The notes beneath the pieces are model-generated. The model was not told the DNA's origin and ran no database searches. It was given only the letters and a program-made list of their open reading frames with translations. A stretch of DNA of 64,000 nucleotides, from positions 4,910,501 to 4,974,500 of the forward strand of contig NC_090981.1 of assembly GCF_040807025.1 (NCBI RefSeq), given 5' to 3'. The DNA comes from Struthio camelus. Lineage: Eukaryota; Chordata; Aves; Struthioniformes; Struthionidae. Made by a program: the position numbers and the translations under genes. This document shows, in pieces, positions 25,501 through 37,500 of the stretch (position 1 is the stretch's first letter; each line of letters starts with the position of its first letter).

Positions 25501-28500
25501 CCCATATAATTAGATGTTATAATGTACTTCCTGTATTTTTAAAGGCAAACTGAGCCAGTTTTGATCAATTAATTGTATAGTCAAAAAAACCAAACACATA
25601 CAGAAAAATGACTCATCAAAAGAATATGTGCACAGAATAAAAGTACTTACACCTATGCAATCCTTATAGTGCATCATTAACAAAATATTTTTTCTAATAA
25701 CTTTAAAAGCTGAAGTGATTTGCAGAAAGAACGAACATGAGCACATATCACCATTTATTCTTCTGTGATACCCACTGATAATCAGTAAATATTCTAGAAA
25801 TCAGAAATGCAGTTCTTGCTTACATCGCTTTATACTTGTCAAAATATTTGTTTATTTCTTACATCAGAAACACAAAGCAGGTGAAATTTCTATGAGCTGA
25901 TAATGAACAATTCAGACTACAAAAAATTAGAGAGTCAACTTTTCAGCAACTATGGGTTTTGATTCCACTCAAGCACATAAACAACATTGGATTTCCTAAA
26001 GCAAAGTACAGTGCAGCTCTCTGCCCTTCACTTCTCATAACTAGACATCAAGTTGAAGACTACAGGAAGATGTCCAGCAGTGTTCAGTTACTGAGAGATT
26101 TAGACCAACTTATCTTTGGCTCACCTGTAGAGGTCTGATAGCCTCTTCACGCAGGAAAGATGGAACAGTCTAACTGAACTCTTCTGGGGCTATGTTTACC
26201 TTACTATACCTTCCTTCTGTTTCTGTAAAATAGGGCATTTAACATCACAGGCATGACATACTGTGAGGAGTCAATAATATGGGAGCTTTAAATTCTACCT
26301 ATTCTCTACAAAAATTCTTGACCATGCTCTCTATTTAAATTCCATTTTATCATCCCAGATACACAGTGGTAGCAAAGGGTTAAAAGCTCTGCTAGAGACT
26401 TCTTATAAGCGCTTCTGACCTCTTCAAGTGATGGAGATGATCTGAGGCACTGCTTCTATTTTTACCAACAAGGAAACCTTTGCAAGTGACCCTCCAAAGT
26501 CATTCGAACAAAGACAATTCTGACAGTGGAGAAGCCAAAGGCTCTCCATTTATGAAAATATTACACACATTAATTAGCCTTGTGTCAAGATTCTCAGTGC
26601 ATCTTTGTCCTCAATGAAGCTGTTCAGTACCAAAACAACCTGTGTCTAATATCACATACTGACATCACAACAGGCTTTATATTTGGAATATATTTTTATA
26701 TTTGTCAGTCTTGACTGATACTAATGCTTCAGGCATGATTTGCTGCTAAACTCTCAAAGATTGAGGAAATCTCCATTCCTTTTCCATGGGACACAATCTA
26801 CTTCACAAACCAATGTTTCTCTCTTTTATGGCAATGCTAAAATTGCCAATGAGAAACGCTTGCTATAACTTGCTTATATCCAGGATCTTGACTTATTGTG
26901 ATAAGTGGTTGGACAACTTGCTGCAGAATTAGCTGTACAGAGCATGTCAGATACTAGGAATTTCTCGGAAGACTTGCTCTGGTGGGAGATGCCCCACGTT
27001 TGAGCAGCAAAAAGCTGTGAATTAACCTCTCCCAGCTTCCAAGTCCAGCAATTAATAAACAGAAGAATTAAGAATCTTAAAACATTCTACTCTTCCAGGT
27101 AGAAAAGGTAATATATACATATTCTAACTAACCAGTATGGTTGCATCACAATACAATTAAACCTGGCAGTGTAGGGCTTTTCATTTCATGATGCATACAA
27201 GAGAAGAGACCCATTCACATACAGGACAAACACAAATGGGAATCTTCGCTCTCAAAAGGAAAACACCTCCACACCAAACTGAAAATATGTATCATCTAAA
27301 AAGGAATTATGCCAAATAACAAAAGATTTTAAGAGGATAACACATAAGTTTGCAAGATACAGTACAGGATTTTAATCTCAACTAAATGTTTATTGCCATT
27401 TAGACCTCTATACTCCTTGCCGTGGGAAGCAAAAGGGTGAACGCGGCACAGATGCTGACTCAAAGGACAAGGCTATTCATAAGAATCTGGTCTTGCACAT
27501 GCAGTCAAATGGAACCACCCAAAGTCACATGCATATGAAGAATGTAAGCACTTACGTATTTTAATATTCTCCAATAATTTTCCAGTTTTCAGTCCTGGAC
27601 AGAACTTTCTAATTTCATATATCAAAAAAGCAAGGGTGAACATTCAGTCCTCCCTCCCTTTCCCAGTACACCTTCAAAGGCAAAACATCCGTGAATGAAT
27701 TTAATACATACATGCAACTAAACGAAGGAAGTCACAATCTGCATTTAAAAAAAAAAAAAAAAAAAAAAAGGAGCAAGAGTGTGCACGCAAAACTTCTGAA
27801 AAGCAGTATTTCTAAAGATCATTAACCAAACACAGGAGAGAGAAAGTACTGGCAACCTATATATAGTTTTGTATTCTTTTCTAAAGGCCACACAAACTAA
27901 CAAAGTGATTTAAGAGTGTCTTTTGGTTTGTGGCTTAACCACTTAATTGGTGAAGCTTCCCAAATTGAAAACCAAAGTTTTTTCATTCCTAATTTGGATT
28001 CCTTTCGAATTATAATTTCAGATTCTTTATTCTTTGATTAACAGGAAGTAGGAAAACAGCACTTTATTATTATTTAAAAGCACTTCTGTGAAACAAGAAT
28101 TTACTTTTCTTTACCTCTCTTCTACAAGGAAGGCCAGAAGAAAGAATAATGAGCCAGCCAAAAAGTCCCACTGAAAAAAAAGGAAAGAGATGAATTCAAG
28201 GGAAAACTATTTGCCTAATATAAATTTTGAAAATAGGAACCCGAGAGGAGGGGGGTCCAAATCACTTGCTGGGAGAAATTAAAAGAACCTCAATCATGCA
28301 GCTGTTTATTAGCAGTGGTGTAACTATTCACCATTACTGCAACCATAGTTCCACCTCATCTATTTATTTCTTTACAATTTATCTTTATTTATGAAATATT
28401 TCAACTAGTTCTATGCAGATTTTTGCAACCCTATGTGGACACTTACATTTTACAATAACAGTGGCTTTAAAAACCGTACACCAATTCTAAGATGTCACGT

Positions 28501-31500
28501 GCTGATCAGAAAAGATACTCTTATATGAATAACCTACTGACAAGGAGCTATATAGGTATAACCAGTGTTCTAAATCTGCACCCTTGTTCATACTGACACA
28601 AGATAAAGCTTCATACAAGCGAGCTGATTTTAAGTTGTTTGCAATTGGCTTATATCTTTTTATTCACAAAAAATGTGGAAAAAGTTTATTTTAATTGCAC
28701 TTTCCTCTGCAACTTTATTACAGGATTGAAGTCTGTCCGGAAATTTGTTAGCGATTTAATTCCTGTCTATCCTCTTTACATCAGTTGCCAGGGACTTGCA
28801 CTGGCCATCAACTTCATTTCAGCATCTAGAGCACTGCTAATAGAACACAAAAATATATTCAAATCTCTGAATCCACTAACACGGACACTTGCCTTCCAAA
28901 ATGGTACAAGACCATTTCTGTCATCTAAAATCAGAGAAATTAGGTATCTAGCAAACTCGCTGTGCAACAAGCAGGTAGGTACATGAACTTAGCTGTAACA
29001 TCAAACTACATGTTAAAATCAGCTGAAAGAAGAGTCGGGAATCAGAATCGCTAAAAACTTTAAATTGCATAAAAATTGCTTTTTAATGGCTAAACAGTCA
29101 TGAGTCAATTTAGGAGGCTAGAAAAACCCATTTTCCTATGGTAGATACATAATAGTAGCAGAAGCAGAGACAATTAAAGAAACTCCATCAGCCCCTAATA
29201 ACAACCAAAGGTTATCTTCAATGAAATTATCCTTAAACTAGCAAGCAGCAGAAGCATTTCTAAGCCACAGATCAGAAGCGCTCTGGTACTGGTTAGGAAC
29301 ATAAATGGGCATTATGCTTAACCCCAGTACATCACATATTTTGAATATGAACATCTGCGGGGCATAAGGGGAGAAATATTGGCCTATTAACATCATAGGT
29401 ATAGGGAAGAGGGCTAATGCATTGTTTGGGATAAATTATGTACATGCTGCTGCCTTTTAAAGAGACAGTGGATGAATATCATCAGAAATGCTACTAAAAT
29501 TTGTCATGCCATTATTGTATCACATTTTTCACTTTTGATATATTTTCAATTTTTAAAAGCTTAATGCCATTACTGAAGACTTTAACATGCTATCAATTTT
29601 TCAAGGAAAAGTTATACACAATAAATATAAACTTCATATTTTATGCCCACTGAGTTTTAAGAGAAAAATCTGTAGGTGCTTCAGTCAAAATAAAAATATA
29701 ATGGTGTGTGATCATAGATAAACTTCATTTTCATAAACTAAACATTGCAATTCAACATTATTTACTGATACAAACCTCTCAGAAGAGAGGTACCACACTG
29801 CATTTGTTGTTGTTACTAGAAGCATGTAAATTCAAAAATTAAACATTATATAAGTGGTAATGCATCTCTTCCAGCACTGCTTTTTTTTTTTTTTTTTAAA
29901 AAGCAAAGGCAACTACTTCAAGAGGTTCTTATATTGCCATGAAACAGTATACATCAGAAAAATACTCTCCGTACATAGACCACCGGTGGACACACTGTGG
30001 AACTTGTCGACGTATCCTTTCCTGATGTCTTATCTCTGTAACATTCATAAATTTAGATAGTGAACAGACCCAATTTTCAGTATGGTAATTTTAATTATTT
30101 TACTATTATCCTATTTTCAGTAACATGCTTTAAAATATAACTGCTTTTTAAATAAAGTAACGAAGACAACTAAAAAGTGCAATCAGTTGAAGAGCAATTC
30201 TTCTGCAAACTGCGTAGTTTAGGTTTATATACTTCCATTTCAGGACCTGCAAAGCCTTCAATGGACTGGAACAACACTGAAGACATCACTTGCTGATAAA
30301 TTCAGTGTTTTGGAGGAAATAAACTCTAGGAGGACAAACACATTTTATATCAAGTTAAAAAAAAATTCTATGAAACAGAAGCTTTAAAGTCACTATAAAT
30401 GTGACTCAGCACATGCAAAAAGTATAGCCAAACTCAGCCTTAAAATGAGTGAGATAAATTTTTCAAATAAAAAGGAAACTAAGTACCCATCACTTCTTTT
30501 GGGCAATACTGAAAATATAGTCAATTGCTGTACTGGGGTTAGATTTAAATTTCTAATGATAGAGGGTTCCATAGGCCAAGGCAACGAACAAAGAAAAAGC
30601 TTGAAGAAAATACCTAAAGTTACTGATTTTTGGTCATGGAATGATATTAGCTAAGTTAAAGGTTTAACATCTCTTTGGTTCCTTTTGGATGAAAAATTTG
30701 ATCTTTATGTCCTTTCAGATAAATAGAAAGGGTAATAGAAGTAAAAGAAAATTAAGGAAGAGAAGGAAGAAGAGGAATTAATTAGAACAAAAAAATTATC
30801 TAGTTTAGAAAGAAATATTCACTGTAAAGCAATGCTCCTCAATACACTCAGCTAGATTTTCATTTTTTTTGTTTCTCCATAAATATGCTTAAATAGCCAT
30901 GTTCAATCAAGAAATAAAATGTATCTGTGTTTCACTATTTTCTCCCACAGAAAACAGTGGTCACGCTCATTCAGACCAAAGAAATTCAGAAGGCTTGGTC
31001 AAGAAGGTGGACAATTCCAGAAATGCCAAACTGAATAATACAGAAAATCCATTGCTTCTTCAGAAAGACCTTTATCTCATGTAACTTTGTTTCAACTGCT
31101 TTGGTGATCCTACTAACAGAAAGAAAACAAAAATATATTTCTGAAGAGAAACAGGAGGTAGAAACAGCTTTTGTGTTTTTTTTTTTTATTTTTGAATGAC
31201 AGTCTTGCCAAGAAACTGGACTGAAACACAAGATAACATTAGCACCTATTCACAAGACTTCTAATTTACAGCTGCTTTCCACTGTTGCTTGTTCTACATC
31301 CCAGAACTGCAAGCTTATAGAGCATTTAACGCTTTCTTTCCTATTCTTTGCATACCTACAGAACTGATGTAGGCTGATATTGCAGAAAATAGCAACAATA
31401 CAATACCAGCGTGCATGGAGCTATAACAGCCACAAACATACTTGGATAGTTTCAAATTGTGACTTAAAACTTCTAATAGCAGATCATCTTTTTCAATACT

Positions 31501-34500
31501 TAAATTGATTGAAATACCATGCCCATATACTATTCCACAAACCTTCTATATTCCTTTTTTGACTCCAATGCATGGAAGCAATAGAAATGGTGTTAATTAG
31601 AAACTGCACAGTTCTGATGAAGCCATTAAAAATATATAGGTTGACTTGCAGTGACAGATTTAAATTTAGAATATTTATTCCTCTGTCACTTTTAATGCAG
31701 AATACATCTAGGCAAACCTGTTTTCATTACCAAATGCCAACAATACACTTTTTCCTCTAAGAATTTCATCACTGCAGGAAACTTCAGCACTTCACACTAC
31801 TGAAGAGAACTCTAAAGAAATGCAAAGGTGCACTTTGAGGTTCCATACACAGGCTACCTTCCTACATGACCACCCACAGCCAGTCCTCTCTGAAGGAAAC
31901 AGACTTTGCACCCACTGTATACACAACAGCCAAAATAACTTAATAATGGTCAAACTAGGCCCTGTCCATCCCTTCAAAATGAAGCAACTGATCCCCACCA
32001 AAACTTTAAAAAAGGAACCAGATTAGTGACAGCCTTCCCTGCCAGACAAGTTGTCTCCTTCCACAGGGTTGAGATGACACAGACAGTAAGTCTCATGATA
32101 CATAAACAAAGAGAACAAGTACTTTTGAACTACTGTGCTTCTTGCCTCCTGAAAAGAGGAGCTTCTTGCCTACACGAAAGTAGGCAAGCCTCTGGACCCT
32201 GGCATACAGTGTGAGCTGGAGACAATAACTAACAATATATAAACAGAAAAAAGGTCTTACATAAGTGCTACCACAGCTCCATAACAAGCTTGAATATTAA
32301 ACTTTTAAATAGATATGCATGCAATACACCCTTTTAAAATGCAAACATTTCACTGGACAGAAACTTAAACTCATAGTAGAGATGTCTGATGTAAACAGAG
32401 ATATTCTGAGATTTCTATAAAGACGGAAAAAGAAAAAAAAAGCAACTGGTATTTCAGAACCATCACAACAGGGATAGAAGCAGTGTCATGTTTGTTGTGT
32501 CTGACGAAAACAAACAACAAAATTCCTAGTAAAAGTAGCACAAAGCTATCAACTAGAAATTCACCCAACTTGTTACCAATGTTACTTCCTAAAACCAATC
32601 TGAAGTTTTTAAAGTTTACTGATGATAAAGGTACAAGTCAAAACTTTCCAACTTCAGTCATACATCTAAGACTTTAGAAAAGTTACCTCTTCTGTAACCA
32701 AAAACTTTAAAAGCCAGCATACAAAAAAGTGAACTATTATTTTTAAGATTTAACAGATTAATTCCATACCTATGACCCCTCCTATAGATCTGCACTAGAG
32801 ACACATCAGGTAACTTGTAATATATAATTCATTTTTATCTCATCTAGGGCACTATTAGCACTGAAAACCTATTAAGAATTCAAGAACAGTTAAAGTGTGA
32901 ATAAGTCAATTCACACAGTATTGCTGCCTTAGGAAAATGAAGTGAAGATGCTTGGAGAATAAACCTGATTCTTGCTTCTGTTTCTTGGTTCAAATAGCTT
33001 GCTAAAAATGGGTAGGTTTTTTTAATATTACTATCTTGCAACCCTCTGCAGCTAAGGTGGTCTTCAGCTTTAGCCAGGGTAAAATACATTATTGTAATTC
33101 AGTGACATTACAAAAAGTTGGATACAAACAAGGTCTCTATCTGAAAAGAAATGTGATCTTCTCCTAGATGAACTGTAGAAAAAAATAAGACAGCACTACT
33201 TCTTCCTATAAAGAATCAGCAAGGTAGAAGTAAAAGCAGTAACTCTCCAAAAAATAATTCCTTCTGCCACATCACCTTTTGGGTTCCCTTTCACACCTTT
33301 GTTAAGCTATGAGCAGCTACAGCTGTCTGTAGTACATCTTTACAGTTACATCATTTACTGTTACACTTTTTAAGTTACAGAAGTTGAAATTTTGCATTTG
33401 GAACAGTGATTTGACCTTTGCTAGGCTCAAGAAATACATCGTATCTTACAAATTAAGGACTTGGTGAATATAAAAATAAAAATGTTGTAAGAAACATTTT
33501 GTATGACACATTGCTCTACTACTTCCAGTTTTAAATGTGTGTGAATTCACAAGCTGCTGCTCTCAGTCAGGATTTATATGTAAAAAGGCTTACAATTTTG
33601 TTCTATATATTTATAATAAGCTAGGAAAAATTACATTTAACACCACACTTGAAGAACAAAACTTAAGTTTTCTCCAGGCTTTATCCAACTTGTTTGGCCT
33701 TCAGACAGAAAGTCTTGTATCAGATATGCAACACATTGGTATCACCCATCTACAAACTAAGAACTAAAGGAGGATTTCCATGAAGTCAAAATTCAAAGCC
33801 AGTTTTAGAGACAAAGATTAAGTTTGATCAATATCATGTCTTCCAAGAGGCTCCTACCAAAAGTGTTTACATATAAACTGTAACACTTACAAAGGCAAAA
33901 AGCTTTATTTCTTGTATTTTTTCCCCTAGGATGATAACTCCTAGGGAGAGTTCTAAAGAAATAGTATCCCTTAAATGTGTAAAAACTAAACTGACTGTAG
34001 TTTTTTTTATACAACTGGAGATTCTTGAATGCCTTGTATCCAACAAGGAAAGGGCATTCAAGTTATATTTTTCAGTGTCCTGTAGAAAGCTCATTTTCAA
34101 ATAAAATTTCTTAAGTGGTGCAGTAGTGTTCCACCTTGAGATAAGTTAACTCAAAGCAAAAAGGAAATCCAGCAATCTACCTGAACTTGCTATTTGACTG
34201 TATCAGAATCCACACCATGTTCTGCCATGTAGTAGTCCTCATTCACGAAAATTAAGAGATAGCTAGTAGAAGTTATTTGCAAATTAGTACAAGTGCGTTA
34301 TTAGTAATCACTGAGAAAGAAACTCAAAGTAGCTTCCAGCTATATCAAACCTAAACTCTGAGATGTTGAGAGAGGAAAGTTCACAAGTGATATTAAAATA
34401 AATACAGTAATGAATAATTTTTCCTTTATCAAGTTCAAACTGCAAGATACTTTATGATAACTGGGCTGACTAAATGGCAGCATCACTAACGATAGAAATT

Positions 34501-37500
34501 ATTGCTGTAAGAATTCTTCAACATACAAATGTTCCTCAGATTCTACCAGTATACTTCTACTTGAAGTTACATATAAAACCCTGCACTGATCACTATTTTG
34601 GTAGGGTTTCTTAACCAGGCAGTGCAGTTATAAAATTATGCACATACATCAAAAAGTTTTTTTAAGATTTGCATTGTAACATCTGTCTGAAACCAAGGCT
34701 AGGATAAGCTATAAGTGCAATAAAACTATAATGGGGAAAACGAGTATTGCCCTTCTTGGTGTAAAGAGAAAGGAGAGAAGACGACTCACATTTGCTGTCA
34801 TAACCGCCTTTCCCTAATCTGCAGCACAAGCACTCTGAGTATCTGCTAACCTGCAAACTTTACCTCACTGAGCACCACTGGGTTAACTTTTAATGTGATA
34901 GTATTCAGAAGGTTGTGGAGTTATCAGGGATCCCATTATATCAAGCCACAGAAAACAAATATTTATTCCTGGCTTATTACATGTGAAGTTTATGATTCTG
35001 CTCTTATCCAATACTTTCTATTAAAAACAAACTTTCTTAATTAAACAATAAATTCCACAACATTCACAGCAATTGCTGAATTATTAAATCCAAGCTTTTT
35101 CTTACTTCCTAAAAAACTCTGTTACATTTGTGCAACAACGCACGCCCACATAAACAGTGTTTTAAGACTTAATTTTACCATCTCTCTTTTGGAAAGTTCT
35201 TTACAATTTCACTAATGATGGGCTGGTAGCAGGAATCTCTCTCAGGTTTCCCCTCTTCACTCCAGTCTCTTACAAATTGTTTCAAAGTGGATTTTAATTT
35301 ATCCATGTCAAACGTTGAAGCTGGTGTAATCTTCCCTCTTCCCTGATTAAAGTGAGAAAAAAAAAAAGTTAGTGAAAATATATATCAAGTATCTTTAGTT
35401 TTGAAAAATAAAAAAAATAAAGTAGAAACAGACAAAAAGTCATGCTATTAGGGCTGTTGGTAGTTCTAGTTGATAAAGCACTTGCCTCTCACCTCTGGGA
35501 TCAAGGCTCAAATCCTGCCTAGAATCCTAAATGAATCGAGTTTGGTGGTCTCAGTTCAGCCGCCAATAGGCCAGGGTTCACATCACAAAATCAGCATGTA
35601 TTATGGCATAACTAAGCACAACTGGTAGTCCTTGTTTGGGAAAGGACCAGGGCTGAGCTAGTACAGAGACTGAACCTCCCACCCTGAGAGGGAGGTCCTT
35701 CTATGTCACTACTGAGGCAGCCTAGAGAAGCTCACACTGGAGCTGCCCAGAACTGTACGTAGCCTGCAGATACCAAAAACAGACTTCAATTTCCATCACT
35801 GCAAGTCTTTCAAGTTTGAGTGCAATTTTATGTGATAGAAATGCCACACTGAAAAGCAGGAAAAATAGTGCAAAAAAACACACTAAATTTTATATATGAT
35901 AACGTTCAGAATTCTTGGCCAACCTAAAACTGTAATTGATTTAGGACGCCATAACATACAATAAGCTATAATAAAGCAGGCAATATCAATTATGGCCTAT
36001 ATAGCCAATTGAAAAAAATAAGATTAAAGCATAACCAAGGTAGAGCTAGAACTCCAGAGTAAAAAACACTGTTTTATTAAAAATGATTACTGACATTTGC
36101 CATAGATTCTCTATTAGTTTTCATAAGAGTAACTAAAAGGACTAACAACACCTTGTTTTATTAATTATCTCTGCAAGATGTGAAAATGAGAGTGAGAAAA
36201 TGCAAGCAAACAGGAATTCATAAAGGAGAAAAGGTAAGAAGGACAAAAGGTAAGAATGCTGGAGGACAAAAGGTGTGGAAAAAAACAAACGCAGAAAATC
36301 TCAAAGCATGCAGAAAATCCCAAAGCATATAGAATTTAATTTTGGAGTATGAAGTAGTCCAGTTTTAACATACATCTTCTCCATATTCTTTATTTTCAAA
36401 CATATGAACGCAGTCATTCACAATGGTCTGTAGTATCTGTTGATTATGATCAATGCACTTCCGAATCTTGTCAAGGTGAGGAAGGAATTGAGGGAGAAGA
36501 CTCTGTTGGTTAGCTGGGAGAGATTTAAACTGCCTCTCTGTTCTGTTCACCCGTTCATGCATATTAGTTCTAGAAAGTAAAAAAATTAAGGTCTTTAGAT
36601 ACTTAGCAACATTACATATAATAAATAAATACAAAGAATTCACTCAAAGCTACTCCAATTACAACTATCCATTTCTTTAAACTCAAAAAGTGGTCAGACT
36701 TCATAATTTCCTACTAGGAAACAAAAGTTCTCAAGAATTTTATAGGCAAAATGATTGTTTTAAGCTCTAGTTCCACATTATTACTCTTTTAACAATATGT
36801 TATAATTTAAATACTGTTTTTACCTCATACAGTTCCATCACCAGCCACGCATTTCCAGCACAGGTGATCACTACCTCTAATACATGGATCTACAAAATGG
36901 ATTCAATTAAATAACCAACCGACACACAAACCCATAAAAAATAGCCATGTTGTTTCACAAATTCAACTTAAATTGAATGAAACAGCTGAATGCTGTGGTA
37001 ACCTTTGGCTACAGCAATAGTGGGATGTGGAGTGGGAATAGGGCTGTCAATCTGCTTGCATAACTGATCCAGGCTAAAAATAACTCTTTCCTTTCCCCAA
37101 AATAACAGTTCCACAGAAAAGGTGTGAAGCTACTGCCAAAGAGAAATGTCTTGTTTCTTCTGCTCTTCCTTTTCCTCTCCCAGTACAGTTCTGCCCTCTA
37201 CTTTGTGACAGTTTTGGCACTCACCAGGCCTGCCACAAACCTGGTTTGACTTGTTAACCCAGCAGAAAGCTATTCAATTTTTGCTAGTTTAGCAAGTCAA
37301 GTTGGCCGAGCACAGGGTTGAAGGGGCTAGAGAGTGAGAGGCTATGAAACCAGGACAAGGAAGTAGATGATATGAATACTGCTCTTTTTGGCAACTGCAA
37401 ATATTTTATCAGGTCAAGTCATACTGCAGTTTCTCAAACTCATATCAGCATACTGCAACATGGTGGTGAGAACTAGCAACCAGAGGTAGTAAGGTGCAAT

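Larger units (their letters stand above)
25419..35178 (-). other. CARNMT1 intron 3
   Basis: The largest intron of the gene (9.8 kb). Contains the poly(A) at 27747 and the exon-like island at 28724-28974; otherwise no recognisable element. Confidence 0.8.

Noticed and set aside
35451-35520. Functional tRNA gene
   Set aside because: B box has mismatches and no acceptor stem pairs; a SINE relic is more likely.
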